From Anaerocolumna jejuensis DSM 15929 (lineage in GTDB: Bacteria > Bacillota > Clostridia > Lachnospirales > Lachnospiraceae): DNA of 64,000 nucleotides. Shown one piece after another: positions 1-8,379 of the stretch. The stretch covers positions 1 to 64,000 of the forward strand of contig NZ_FRAC01000029.1 of the NCBI RefSeq assembly GCF_900142215.1. The letters are read 5' to 3'. Both the position numbers and the translations under genes were made by a program. The first letter of the stretch is position 1. Each line of letters starts with the position of its first letter. The notes under the pieces are model-generated. The model searched no databases. It was not told the origin of the DNA and saw nothing but the letters and a program-made list of their open reading frames with translations.

Positions 1-41
1 TGAACATCGATACCACAACAGGTTTGATAAGTAACTTTCAT
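1..41 (-). mobile_element. IS110-family transposase, 5' end only (cut by window edge)
   Basis: Read on the minus strand from an ATG at 41, the first codons give MKVTYQTCCGIDV, which matches the usual start of IS110-family DEDD transposases; the aspartate of GIDV is the first catalytic residue of that family. An AAAGGAG ribosome site lies just upstream of the ATG. The rest of the gene lies outside the window. The insertion sequence sits at the edge of a degraded Rhs island, a common place for such elements. Only 13 codons are visible, so the family call rests on the conserved N-terminus. Confidence 0.7.
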
Positions 42-335
42 GGTCGAACTCCTTTCCCTAGTAAGATAAGAAGCCATTGACTGAACTGCCACACAATTTA
101 ACCAAGGCGTTAAAACAATTCTTAGTGTACGGACTCGTAGTACCACTTATTTGTGCTTGAAAAGGCAGGACTTACACTGATTATAATGCTGTCTAAAACG
201 AGAAAGAATTTACAACTCCTCCTCCCGTGCTTTGTAGTGTAGCTTCTTGAAGCTATTATCTCATGGTGTGGAGGTTTTGAAAATCTTTCATTACTATTTG
301 TGCCGCGCCTGAAGGCGCGCGGAATGGAGATTATA
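42..335. other. Non-coding stretch beside the IS110 element
   Basis: About 290 bases without a convincing gene. This is probably the left flank of the IS110-like element. It ends in a small GC-rich hairpin (CCGCGCC and GGCGCGCGG with a TGAA loop, 303-322) directly before the ribosome site of the next gene. IS110 elements often carry long untranslated ends, but the exact element end cannot be set here. Confidence 0.4.
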
Positions 336-665
336 ATGAATAAAGTAAATTTTTATCAAAAGAAATATGAAGCATTAGAAATATTTTATGGATGGGTTGA
401 CCAAGGAAGTGAATATGATGTGGCAGTTGAACAAAGTATATATTACAATAAACAGATGGACGAATTAGATGAAATTATTCTGAATATAACAATAGCAACT
501 AGATTTTCTAGATGTGGAAAAACAATATCGGATAAATTTAAGAATAGATTAGAAAATATTATTTCTAAATATAAAACCATGAATTTAGAAAAATATTGGT
601 TGACCGATGATGAAATGACTGTCCTTAATGAAGAAGTGGAAGAAATAGAAGGTATAATGTGCTGA
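336..665 (+). CDS. Small acidic hypothetical protein, candidate immunity protein
   Basis: A 109-residue protein starting at the ATG at 336, preceded by a GGAGA ribosome site; a longer reading from 300 would translate through a GC-rich hairpin and is unlikely. No family is recognised. The protein is mostly helical in appearance, AT-rich in codon use and ends in a very acidic segment (EEVEEIEG). Its size, acidity and place in a run of immunity-like genes beside Rhs fragments suggest an orphan immunity protein of a polymorphic toxin system. That role is inferred from context alone. Confidence 0.5.
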   Translation: MNKVNFYQKKYEALEIFYGWVDQGSEYDVAVEQSIYYNKQMDELDEIILNITIATRFSRCGKTISDKFKNRLENIISKYKTMNLEKYWLTDDEMTVLNEEVEEIEGIMC

Positions 666-720
666 AAGTGTGAAAGATATTCTTTAGAGAAATTATAAAG
701 TTTATGCAATGTTGAATTTT

Positions 721-770
721 ATCTCCATACCTAGAAAGTAGAATCAACATAGGATGGAGATGAAATTTTT
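721..770 (+). terminator. Rho-independent terminator
   Basis: Stem ATCTCCAT (721-728) pairs with ATGGAGAT (754-761), with extra pairing inside, followed by a T-rich run at about 765-770. It closes the first small gene and separates it from the TPR gene. Confidence 0.6.
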
Positions 771-833
771 TAAGAGCTAGATTAAGTGGTTATTAAAAGA
801 GTATGCAATTACTGAGAGTGGGAGATAGATTAT

Positions 834-1652
834 ATGAATGAAGAACGAAAATACTATTTAGAGCGTTATGAGCAAGAACGGGAAAAAATGGAGAATACGA
901 TAGGGAATGCAGAACTGTGTGAAAAATTTTCTAGTCATTCAACTGATGATAGTGACATCATCTACTGGAAAAAGAAAGGACTAGAAATTCGTGAAAAAGT
1001 TTATGGGAAAAAAAGTCTCCAACTAGGTAAATATTATGATTCACTGGCTGAATTATGTGTAAACTGTGGTAAATATAAATTGGCTAAATCTATGTGCGAC
1101 AAGTCAATTAATGTCAAATTATTAGATGATACAGGACAATCAAATTTACTAAAGACGTATGAAATTATGATATCGATTTATGATGCAATGGATGATTACG
1201 AAAATGGAATTAAATGTGGTGAAGAAGCATTAAGCTTGAAGGAAGTAAAGAATCAAAATAATTATAATGAAGTCATTACAATTAATAAATACTTATCTTG
1301 GATTTTTAATCGTTTAAAAGATGAAGATAAAAGAGATTACCATATAAATCAAGCCTTAAATATTTCTGTTAATTATTTTGGAGAAAATAGTTTTCAAGCG
1401 GCAGAAATATATGTAGAAAAAGCACGTTTTCAATTAAAAGAAAGAAAAGAAAAATTAGAATTATTTAAAAAAGCACTAATTATTTTCTATGAAAATTTTG
1501 GATTTAATGATAGAAGAGCGACTAGAGTTTATCGTTTTATATGGAATTGTTGGGAGGGGAACCCAGCAGAGAGCATAGAGCTCGCAAATGACTGGTTAGA
1601 AAAAAATATTCCAAAAGATTTATATCATGAAATAAAAAAATGGAGAAAGTGA
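834..1652 (+). CDS. Tetratricopeptide-repeat-like protein
   Basis: A 272-residue soluble protein with no signal peptide. The helical pairs around residues 60-220 (for example LGKYYDSLAELCVNCGKYK and the stretch around NYNEVITINKYLSWIFNRL) have the spacing and small/aromatic positions of TPR repeats; the motif YFGENS resembles repeat linkers of the FEM-1/kinesin-light-chain type. TPR domains mediate protein binding. The gene lies one base before the DUF6891 gene, so the two are probably co-transcribed and may belong to one toxin-immunity cassette. Function is otherwise unknown. Confidence 0.6.
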   Translation: MNEERKYYLERYEQEREKMENTIGNAELCEKFSSHSTDDSDIIYWKKKGLEIREKVYGKKSLQLGKYYDSLAELCVNCGKYKLAKSMCDKSINVKLLDDTGQSNLLKTYEIMISIYDAMDDYENGIKCGEEALSLKEVKNQNNYNEVITINKYLSWIFNRLKDEDKRDYHINQALNISVNYFGENSFQAAEIYVEKARFQLKERKEKLELFKKALIIFYENFGFNDRRATRVYRFIWNCWEGNPAESIELANDWLEKNIPKDLYHEIKKWRK

Positions 1653-1653
1653 A

Positions 1654-2244
1654 ATGATATATAAAAATTCAAATAGAGTTAATGAAGATATAAGTGACGA
1701 AATGATAGATTCCGTTAAATATTATGTAAAATCAGGATTTTATAGTGATGAAATGATTTTAAATTATATGAAAGGAGAATTAGAAGAAAGCTCTGAGATA
1801 GAACTCAAACAATTAATATTGGATGTTAAAAAAAACTATTGCCATCAGCAACAAGGTGATTTTCTGCGTCTAGATAAGGTGTTCAGAAAATTAACTGATA
1901 AAAAAATTATAACTATGCATAAAGCTGGATATTCTATGGATGAGGGATTTGAACTTTTAAATGAAATAGCGCAGGAAATGCATAAAGCCGGAAACATACT
2001 AATTGGCTGCTGTTTTTATCATGAACAAGACTTAATTGGATTAATTGAGCTTGATAAGAAAAAATTATATTTAGCGTATGGTAATTACTTAGATCAACCG
2101 GACGCTGTGGCTGTAGGTAAAATGATTGTATCTACATTAAAAGAAGAGGGGTTTTGTATTGAGTGGGATGGAAATAAAGAGTCAAGAATTGCTATTCTTA
2201 ATATGAAGTGGGATAAGATTTATAACATACATAATGAGGAGTGA
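1654..2244 (+). CDS. DUF6891-like protein
   Basis: A 196-residue soluble protein. The C-terminal two thirds match my memory of the DUF6891 pattern: a hxHKAGYSxxEG segment (around residue 88), a CCFYHEQDL segment (around residue 122), a LYLAYGNY segment and a final EGFCIEWDGN(K)xxRI motif. The family has no established biochemical activity but is often found as small stand-alone genes near toxin loci. The start codon is one base after the stop of the upstream TPR gene, without an obvious gap for a new promoter, so they form one unit. Confidence 0.6.
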   Translation: MIYKNSNRVNEDISDEMIDSVKYYVKSGFYSDEMILNYMKGELEESSEIELKQLILDVKKNYCHQQQGDFLRLDKVFRKLTDKKIITMHKAGYSMDEGFELLNEIAQEMHKAGNILIGCCFYHEQDLIGLIELDKKKLYLAYGNYLDQPDAVAVGKMIVSTLKEEGFCIEWDGNKESRIAILNMKWDKIYNIHNEE

Positions 2245-2274
2245 AATATACCTTTACTCTTGCACCTGGAATAG

Positions 2275-2472
2275 GGAGTAACCGCTGGCTGGCAGAAAGG
2301 GAAGAAGGGATACCATTCCTATCATCTGGACGAGCAGAACAGTACGGCTTATATAACAGATTCAGGTCAGAGGATAGAGAACAGCTATCAATATAATGCA
2401 TTTGGAGGAATCTGGAGTAATAATGAAAAGGTTCATAAGGAGGCCAAAAATGAATTTATTGTCTGTGGTTAA
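2275..2472 (+). pseudogene. Rhs/YD-repeat core fragment
   Basis: One frame reads about 65 codons of Rhs C-terminal core without a start: YHLDEQNSTAYITDSGQ, then ENSYQYNAFG, then EFIVCG and a stop. The pattern Y-H-x-D-x-x-G/N-S-T-x-Y-I-T-D followed by Y-x-Y-x-A-F-G is the classic end of the Rhs core that precedes the variable toxin tip. Upstream in frame is a stop at 2272. The fragment has been cut off and its 3' end overlaps the start of the next gene in another frame. Confidence 0.7.
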
Positions 2473-2905
2473 CAGCCAATTTGTAAACTTATATAACGAA
2501 AGTGAAATGCAACGGATTAAGGTGACGCCAGGAGACATACAAAAAGTTGCTGAATTAGCCCAAATACCGCTGCCTAAAATGTTAATAGATATTTTGGAAG
2601 AAGGGATAATTTATGGATTTAAAATTAAGGGTACATCAATAATTATAAACTTTGTTTATGTTGCAGATATTATCGATGTTGATGACAATTATCCGTATTT
2701 TAAAGAAGATATTAAGGAAGGACTGATTTTTGCTACAGATTTAGGTGGTAATGTGTATTATTATGGCAAGGGACAAGAAGGGGCAGGGTTGTATATTGTT
2801 GGAGCGGGTGATGGAAATTTTTTTGAAGAAGCGACTAAATTTGCAGAGACATTTGAAGACTTTTTTATTGAGGGGAAGGGAATTGATATCTTAGAAATGC
2901 GTTAA
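2450..2905 (+). CDS. SMI1/KNR4 (SUKH)-like immunity protein
   Basis: A 151-residue protein starting at ATG 2450, six bases after an AGGAGG site. It has the SUKH-type layout: an N-terminal helix with LPKMLIDILEEG, then a beta-rich middle, then LIFATDLGGNVYYYG (the GD-like turn of the family, around residues 96-110), and an acidic C-terminal helix EATKFAETFEDFF. SUKH proteins commonly neutralise Rhs or WapA nuclease tips. The first codons lie on DNA derived from the Rhs core read in another frame, so the N-terminus may have been acquired during recombination and the true start could be slightly further in. Confidence 0.65.
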   Translation: MNLLSVVNSQFVNLYNESEMQRIKVTPGDIQKVAELAQIPLPKMLIDILEEGIIYGFKIKGTSIIINFVYVADIIDVDDNYPYFKEDIKEGLIFATDLGGNVYYYGKGQEGAGLYIVGAGDGNFFEEATKFAETFEDFFIEGKGIDILEMR

Positions 2906-2928
2906 TAAAGAGGCATACACAATCAAGT

Positions 2929-3539
2929 GGATATGCTTATTATCCGGATGGAAAGGGGGCTTCTGCTATACATATGAATATCGTCCGGCCCGAAAATTGA
3001 TTAAGAAATCATCTTCGGGCCGGATGCTTGTATCCTGTACTTATTTTGATGATGGAAGCTTAAAGACCTTGACAGATGTATCCGGTCATACAGTATCATA
3101 TGGATATGACAGACTGGGACAATTAGAGAGCATTTGCGATGAGAATGGGACTGAAATAGTCCGCTACTGTCACACTCCGGGAGGAAAACTAAAGTAAATC
3201 CGTCATGGAAACAGGATGCATACGGTCTATGAATATGATACAGATGACAATATCGTAAGGCTGACTTTGAAAAAAGAGGAAGAATCTCTTATCTCTGATT
3301 ATTGCTCTGAGTATGATTTGAATGGAAACCGTACTCTAAAATCAGGCAGGTGTATCCTTCCAGGAGAAGAGAACTTGAGCGAACAGAGGATCTGCTATCG
3401 GTATGACAGTATGAACCGCCTGTTGGAAGAACGATATCATGACGACCCCATTCGTTACATCTATGATAAATGTGGAAACCGACTGGAAAAAGTAGATTAC
3501 AAGAACAATATGTACTGGCTCAGCAAGCAAAAGAGCTAG
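2929..3539 (+). pseudogene. Rhs/YD-repeat protein, degraded fragment
   Basis: Several YD repeats can be read: VSYGYDRLGQLESICDENG, HTVYEYDTDDNIVRL and ICYRYDSMNRLLEERY followed by YIYDKCGNRLEKVDY. The reading frame is broken at least twice. A run of five Gs near 2955-2959 shifts the frame after GYAYYPDGKG, and an in-frame TAA at 3195-3197 interrupts an otherwise continuous reading frame (GGKLK stop IRHGN), most simply a CAA to TAA change. No ribosome site precedes any piece. It is a relic of a large secreted or cell-surface Rhs toxin gene. Confidence 0.75.
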
Positions 3540-3566
3540 AGGAAATGAAAAAGGAGAAATGTTAAA

Positions 3567-4097
3567 ATGAGCGACTTTATTGCTATAAAAAAATTATATG
3601 ATGCTTTAAAGACTTTAGATATCGAAGAATTTGACGAAGTGTACTTTGGCATAAGAGATGGTAAATACATGTTTTATCAAGAAGACATTCTTCAATTATG
3701 CAGTATATTCACACATAACTTCCCATATATGGAACCTCATCAGGAACGAAAAATAGTCAAGATGACCTTTATTACTATTGATAAATATGATATTCAACCA
3801 GCACTAGAAAAGTTAATTAAAGGTTTGAAAAATATTTTTGACAAAAGTTTAACAGATATAAAAGGAGAGACTGTGAATTTTTCATGTGAAGAAATTCTTG
3901 AAGAATATGTAAGCATATTTGTAAATAGCTATGAAAAGTCAAACATTATAGTATTTGGAGAATTAATGAACCGAGAAAATTGTCAAAATTTTAAGTTGAA
4001 AATAATAGAAATACTTGAAATGAGTATGGAGCATGCGGAAGATAACTATCTAATAAAAGGCAAAATACTTCTGGACATTATTAAACAAAATCAATAG
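3567..4097 (+). CDS. Hypothetical protein, candidate immunity protein
   Basis: A 176-residue soluble protein preceded by an AAAGGAGAAA site. The sequence is mostly helical, with a conserved-looking end (NYLIKGKILLDII) that resembles immunity proteins of the Imm30 type, although I cannot confirm the family. The stretch just upstream reads, in another frame, QAKELEEMKKEKC and a stop, probably the tail of a lost toxin, so this gene sits where the immunity partner of an Rhs tip would be. Confidence 0.5.
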   Translation: MSDFIAIKKLYDALKTLDIEEFDEVYFGIRDGKYMFYQEDILQLCSIFTHNFPYMEPHQERKIVKMTFITIDKYDIQPALEKLIKGLKNIFDKSLTDIKGETVNFSCEEILEEYVSIFVNSYEKSNIIVFGELMNRENCQNFKLKIIEILEMSMEHAEDNYLIKGKILLDIIKQNQ

Positions 4098-4129
4098 TAA
4101 ATTTCATATTAAAAAAAATCTGATTCAAG

Positions 4130-4165
4130 AAAATCCTGATCATACGATGTTATGGTCAGGGTTTT
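4130..4165 (+). terminator. Rho-independent terminator
   Basis: AAAATCCTGATCAT (4130-4143) pairs over 14 positions, with some G-T pairs, to ATGGTCAGGGTTTT (4152-4165) around an 8-nt loop. It closes the gene ending at 4097. Confidence 0.65.
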
Positions 4166-4214
4166 AAAGAGCGGTACATGGTATCGAGTGTGAAATTAGA
4201 ACGCATTACAAATA

Positions 4215-4477
4215 GATAGTGGTAAGTTAGTAGTTTCAGAAGCAATATTAAAAACAAATGAGTTGGAAGTTGGATCATATATCACAGCACCAAAAACAGT
4301 CGGTAATGGTGTGACGCCCATCATATGCAATCTGCCAGTTCTATAAGTGCTGATGGTATTGATTACAATGATGGTTCTTGCCTCAATGTGATGGGGAAGA
4401 CACATACAGGTATTTTTACCTACGGTTTAAGTGTGGAATATGCAACGAATGGTAGAATTATTAAAGGAGGTCATTAA
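4215..4477 (+). pseudogene. Remnant of a toxin C-terminal domain
   Basis: No intact gene, but two adjoining frames give a continuous protein-like sequence: SGKLVVSEAILKTNELEVGS, then TPIICNLPV, then after one frameshift near 4345 SADGIDYNDGSCLNVMGKTH and TYGLSVEYATNGRIIKGGH with a stop. The final GRIIKGGH ending and the TAATG junction with the next gene are typical of a toxin tip coupled to its immunity gene. The activity of the toxin cannot be told. Confidence 0.5.
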
Positions 4478-4977
4478 TGGGGATAGTACTATCGGATTTA
4501 AGTGAAAATATAATTGTGGGCGTTGTGTACAAAAATGTTTATAATTGGTATATTACAGATAAAGAAATTTGGTTTTTAGATTATAAGAAAAGAATTAAGA
4601 TATTTGAGGATAAAGGATTTGAAATAAAAGAAGAGTATCTTGATGAAAGCAGACAAAATTTATTAATTTTAGATTCCCATAACATAAACATTTTTTTGGA
4701 AAGAATATCAGAGCATAAAATATCTACTAATGAATTAAGGAGACTTCTAATAGCTGGCAGGGCTACAGAGGATGATTCTTGGCTGTATGAATTTAGGCCT
4801 AGCTTATACGTAAATTTTGATAATCGTAAGCTATTTTCACTTTATTCCGAACCAGCATCTTATGAAGATTATGTACCATTAAATTGGGTAGGCAGTTATT
4901 TTGATTTTTTAGAGCTTGTACCAATAAAATGTAGGTACTGGATAAATGAAGATTCAGTGAATCTATTAGAAAGGTAA
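4477..4977 (+). CDS. Candidate immunity protein following a broken toxin tip
   Basis: A 166-residue soluble protein. Its ATG overlaps the TAA of the toxin remnant by one base, and its ribosome site (AAAGGAGG) lies inside the toxin tail, so in the ancestral locus the two were translationally coupled. Notable segments are SLYSEPASYEDYVPLNWVG and a final WINEDSV. I have seen similar ends in small Firmicutes proteins beside toxins but cannot name the family. Immunity is inferred from position. Confidence 0.5.
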   Translation: MGIVLSDLSENIIVGVVYKNVYNWYITDKEIWFLDYKKRIKIFEDKGFEIKEEYLDESRQNLLILDSHNINIFLERISEHKISTNELRRLLIAGRATEDDSWLYEFRPSLYVNFDNRKLFSLYSEPASYEDYVPLNWVGSYFDFLELVPIKCRYWINEDSVNLLER

Positions 4978-5061
4978 AAGTTATGAAAAAACTATATCAA
5001 TAGATGTCTGAAGAATTTGAAAATGAACAAACGGGAGAATTTTAGGAGGAAATAAGTTATA

Positions 5062-5379
5062 ATGGAAGAAAATAAAGAGATTGTGCTAGCAGAAAATGAA
5101 GTTTTAGAAATACTTAAAGAGATAAATCTAATTTTAATATCTTTACATGACATGGATTCATACTATATGGGTAAGGATGCAGGAGAATATGAAAAAGAAA
5201 CTACTCGATTCGTTGATGAATGGAAAGTTACTAGTAGGCTAGCTAAAGTAAGAGGAGTATTATCAGAAAAATTTGATAACACCTTAGGAGATGATAATAT
5301 GGACGATTTAGAAAGAGCGATGGAAGGCTTAAAGTATTGGGAAAAGCCAGGAGATGTTCCTGATGATATTGTTGAATAA
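5062..5379 (+). CDS. Small acidic hypothetical protein
   Basis: A 105-residue, highly acidic, helix-rich protein with an AGGAGG ribosome site 13 bases before the ATG. No family is recognised. Acidic proteins of this size in such islands are often immunity proteins or DNA mimics; here there is only context to support that. About 250 AT-rich bases without a clear gene follow. Confidence 0.45.
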   Translation: MEENKEIVLAENEVLEILKEINLILISLHDMDSYYMGKDAGEYEKETTRFVDEWKVTSRLAKVRGVLSEKFDNTLGDDNMDDLERAMEGLKYWEKPGDVPDDIVE

Positions 5380-5627
5380 TAAAAGTTTAGTAAAACTACC
5401 TACATAACTTTAGATACTAGTGAGATATTTATTTAAGTTGCTAGTTCAATGGTATTTTTTATTAATGGAATTGTATCAGGAAGTTGATATCAGAAAACGC
5501 TAATAATAAATCTTAAAAATAGCAGAAATGAATAATAGACTTGATAGGTGGCTTGCTATTACTGAAGTATCATTACCATTAAGTCGGAAAGTACGGAATA
5601 ATATGAAGATAAAGAGGGAGAAGCAAT

Positions 5628-6239
5628 ATGCTTTACAGGATTCGCGGAGATATATTTCTTAAAATAATAATCAGTTTTTTGACAGCACTTATTATAGTCT
5701 TACTACCCGATTACCAGTACCTTGTATATCGTTCTGTCACACCATTAACGAATCAGGATATAGAGGAAAAGGGGGCATATAATTGCATAGGCTATCCGGC
5801 CGCAAATGATGTATTTCAGACTGAAACTGTAGAAGATCTTGAGAAAAATCTTTATTTTACCATAACCGTAAACCGATCAGATTTAACACCAACCGGTTAT
5901 TATGAAATCCTGGATCCTTCCAAAACCGGAATTCAGTATGGAACAGGAAGATATTCCCATGATACTGAAATCCATATGTATTTGGATAATGACATAATTG
6001 CTTTTGTTGAAAACAAGTTAGGAACCGAATACGGCCAATTTTATGTACTTAATTTAAAGGGAGAAAAAGTAATTATCAGACTGGATCAGACATTGCTAAA
6101 GGGGAGTGGAACCATACGTTTACCCCTAGGAACCGTAAATGGAAGCTATCCTGCGGAGTATTTTGAAAAGATACGGGAAAAATACGGTTTAGAAAAAGAG
6201 AACAGTGACTTTTACATAGAAACTACTGGCACTAACTGA
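5628..6239 (+). CDS. Membrane-anchored hypothetical protein
   Basis: A 203-residue protein with one hydrophobic segment near the N-terminus (residues 10-26, FLKIIISFLTALIIVLLP) and a long extracytoplasmic domain. GAGGGAGAAG precedes the ATG. The soluble part contains beta-rich stretches such as YGQFYVLNLKGEKVIIRL but no motif I can assign. Codon use is less AT-rich than the neighbouring immunity genes, so it may have a separate origin. Confidence 0.5.
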   Translation: MLYRIRGDIFLKIIISFLTALIIVLLPDYQYLVYRSVTPLTNQDIEEKGAYNCIGYPAANDVFQTETVEDLEKNLYFTITVNRSDLTPTGYYEILDPSKTGIQYGTGRYSHDTEIHMYLDNDIIAFVENKLGTEYGQFYVLNLKGEKVIIRLDQTLLKGSGTIRLPLGTVNGSYPAEYFEKIREKYGLEKENSDFYIETTGTN

Positions 6240-6254
6240 ATTATAGATTCCAGA

Positions 6255-6359
6255 ATGGTGAAGTTAGGTGTGATAAAATTCATTAGTTATTTCATTATAG
6301 TAATTGCAGTATATATCATTTGTACCATAATATTTAAAAAGTATAAACTCTTTCGATAA
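6255..6359 (+). CDS. Possible 34-residue single-span membrane peptide
   Basis: An ATG at 6255 opens a 34-codon frame with one hydrophobic span (FISYFIIVIAVYIICTIIF) and a basic tail KKYKLFR. There is no good ribosome site, and it may be the remains of a longer gene or chance. It lies 15 bases after the previous membrane protein. Confidence 0.25.
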   Translation: MVKLGVIKFISYFIIVIAVYIICTIIFKKYKLFR

Positions 6360-6454
6360 CATGTTATTATAAAGATATTCTAGGTGTATTCGTGTACTGT
6401 TAACAAAGGATCAGTACCGACTGGAGTTTTGCTGTCCGCATAGCAAACCAATAA

Positions 6455-6535
6455 ATAATAGGAACGCACTCAAAAGAAAAAGGTGTGATAGTTGGAGATT
6501 TAATACCTAATCCTAATTATGGGAAGGAAAACTAA
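6455..6535 (+). pseudogene. Toxin tail remnant (VIVGDLIPNPNYGKEN)
   Basis: A start-less frame reads HSKEKGVIVGDLIPNPNYG then KEN and a stop, just before a small membrane gene. A close copy with one deletion is found at about 8645-8696 before another gene, so this is a shared C-terminal tail of toxin proteins left behind. Confidence 0.5.
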
Positions 6536-6591
6536 TTGAAGGATGGGAAGATAGGAAAAATACTAAAAAATACACATTTTGTTTTCTATTA

Positions 6592-7179
6592 GTGTTCTGT
6601 ATACTTTCACTCATGATTTTCATCATATTCATATGGATTGGACGGAAAGCACCGAGCTATAATACAAAGAGAAATGGATTGCAAGATGTTATAGAAAAAT
6701 TAAATAATTATTCGGATTTTTTTAAAGAGAATAGCGTAAATGCCAGCGTTGTAATCAAGGACGAGAGACAATATTTGAAGATTAAATTTGATTCTGGCGC
6801 TGAAGCCTTATATGGAACAACATTGATAACGGTCTATACTAACATTAGTTGGAAGTACTACTCGGAATGTTATCAGGTGAATGTCGAAATCTATGATATT
6901 AGTGAGGATAAAAAAACAGCACAGGTTTCCACGAGTTATGATGGTGGATATGGTACAAGAGTGTGTTATTATCTCCCTGATTTTTATGATATTAAACCAG
7001 ATTTGGGGGATTATTTGCAAGCAGATTTGGATGTAAAGAAAATTATATCAAAGGAGGAATTGCAGAAAATGTACAGTGAAGCTACCTATATGGAACAGAA
7101 AATTAAGGAAGAATATATGCGTCTTAATGACGGTCGGGAAATTAACAGGGAAAATGACAAAGATGAGTTGGTAAAATAG
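6592..7179 (+). CDS. Membrane-anchored hypothetical protein
   Basis: A frame with one N-terminal membrane segment (FCILSLMIFIIFIWI) and a beta-rich soluble domain ending in an acidic-basic tail. The GTG at 6592 gives 195 residues but would begin inside the membrane span and has no ribosome site; the frame stays open upstream to 6517 and reads WEDRKNTKKYTFCFLLVF, which would make a more natural N-terminus. The original start codon may therefore be lost or a non-standard one. No family is recognised. It follows the toxin tail remnant, so it could be an immunity protein that acts at the membrane. Confidence 0.4.
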   Translation: MFCILSLMIFIIFIWIGRKAPSYNTKRNGLQDVIEKLNNYSDFFKENSVNASVVIKDERQYLKIKFDSGAEALYGTTLITVYTNISWKYYSECYQVNVEIYDISEDKKTAQVSTSYDGGYGTRVCYYLPDFYDIKPDLGDYLQADLDVKKIISKEELQKMYSEATYMEQKIKEEYMRLNDGREINRENDKDELVK

Positions 7180-7239
7180 AAAGAAGTGATACAGCTATTT
7201 ATTTAAATCATATAAAGACATGAGGAAAGGGTAATGATA

Positions 7240-7473
7240 ATGGAGTTTAAAGATTTAAGAGATGTAAAGGCATTAATGGTTACTTTATCTCAAAAGGTTG
7301 AAAAATCAAATAAATATTATAATGATTTTATATGGTTTAGTAGTATTAATTATACAACAAACTCAGAGTATCATGGAGAAATAAAATTATTTATTGAAAG
7401 TATGATTAATCAAGATGATATTCCAACAATGAAACAAGAAGTATTTGATTTGCATAAATGGTTAAATAGATGA
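7240..7473 (+). CDS. Small hypothetical protein
   Basis: A 77-residue protein beginning MEFKDLRDV, with GAGGAAAGGG upstream; a second ATG two codons earlier (7234) is equally possible. It has aromatic-rich segments (YYNDFIWFSSINY) and ends HKWLNR. It has no recognised domain. The position suggests another orphan immunity gene. Confidence 0.45.
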   Translation: MEFKDLRDVKALMVTLSQKVEKSNKYYNDFIWFSSINYTTNSEYHGEIKLFIESMINQDDIPTMKQEVFDLHKWLNR

Positions 7474-7610
7474 AAAATACGAAAAAACATGTACATAATT
7501 CATAATATGAACATTTGCATATGCATAAGCCGCAGAATATATTTACAAAAAGATTTTCTATAACGTTAAAAGAGAGTTCATGGAAATCCATAACACTTGG
7601 ATGACACTTT

Positions 7611-7741
7611 ATGCCAAAAGAGAGTGTTAGTAAAAGACCAAGTAAATTGGTAGAACACCAAACGAATAGTGGAGCTGATGGAAAGTCCAATGCGCCTTAG
7701 GATAGTATAAAGATGCAAATGGATTTATTTTATTAACGTAA
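7611..7741 (+). pseudogene. Toxin C-terminal remnant
   Basis: One frame reads KRPSKLVEHQTNSGADGKSN and stops at 7698; shifting frame, the DNA continues KDANGFILLT and stops at 7739. The combination looks like a toxin tip with a deletion between the two parts. It lies 12 bases before a truncated gene with a strong ribosome site. Confidence 0.4.
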
Positions 7742-7753
7742 TTAGGAGGTAAC

Positions 7754-7864
7754 ATGGAACTTGAACCAGATGTAGAGGTATTATTTGAGTTTATTGGTCA
7801 AAGAAAGGGGAAGCTCACAATGGCCTATCAAGGCATTTTATCCGATTCAAAGAGCATCCGTTGA
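7754..7864 (+). pseudogene. Truncated immunity-like gene
   Basis: An AGGAGG site and ATG open 36 codons beginning MELEPDVEVLFEFIGQRKGK and then stop early; another frame stays readable to about 7893. The good start signals with a short broken frame mark a deleted immunity gene paired with the toxin remnant just upstream. The remaining bases to 7908 hold nothing else. Confidence 0.4.
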
Positions 7865-7908
7865 TTTGCGGCAGCGATGTTTAGATAGAATTAAGTAAAG
7901 GGGCATAT

Positions 7909-8358
7909 ATGGATAAGGAAAAAGAAAAATTTATTCAACAAATATTATATGAAAAAGATATTGAAGAAGTATTAAAAGTAGTACAAGCTATTAACGATCC
8001 TGAAATGCTGTATATGTATGCTTATAATTATAATTGGGATAATGGGTTTGAGATACCTAAAAATATCATTTTTAATGATTGCTGTGATTTAAGTACAGCA
8101 TTAATGATTTTTTACTCCGTTGATGGGTACAGGTATTTGCAGAAAAAAGATGAAAAGAATGATAGTTTAAAGGAATGGTCTGTTTTTATTAAGGAATTAT
8201 ATAATAGAATACTTAAAAATAGTTTTATAAAAAGCAATACAAAATTTGTTCCTCCTTTAAATAAAGTACAAATATTTAAGTTGAAAAAGGTTTTGGGTAT
8301 GGAAGAGCATATATTTTTGGAAGAGATAGGAAGTAATGATTTAAATATATCTTTATAA
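7909..8358 (+). CDS. DUF4274-like immunity protein
   Basis: A 149-residue soluble protein with an AAAGGGG ribosome site. The core YNWDNGFEIPKNII, then CDLSTALMIFYSVDGY (residues 44-77), is the pattern I associate with DUF4274, small proteins frequently found with Rhs/WapA toxins and regarded as immunity proteins. The C-terminal third is helical and lysine-rich. The gene is followed 21 bases later by a DUF7660-like gene, so both may be read from one transcript. Confidence 0.6.
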   Translation: MDKEKEKFIQQILYEKDIEEVLKVVQAINDPEMLYMYAYNYNWDNGFEIPKNIIFNDCCDLSTALMIFYSVDGYRYLQKKDEKNDSLKEWSVFIKELYNRILKNSFIKSNTKFVPPLNKVQIFKLKKVLGMEEHIFLEEIGSNDLNISL

Positions 8359-8379
8359 ATCCACTAATTGGAGGTAAAA

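Noticed and set aside
3342..3530. Minus-strand frame opposite the Rhs relic
   Set aside because: A shadow of YD-repeat codons without start signals.
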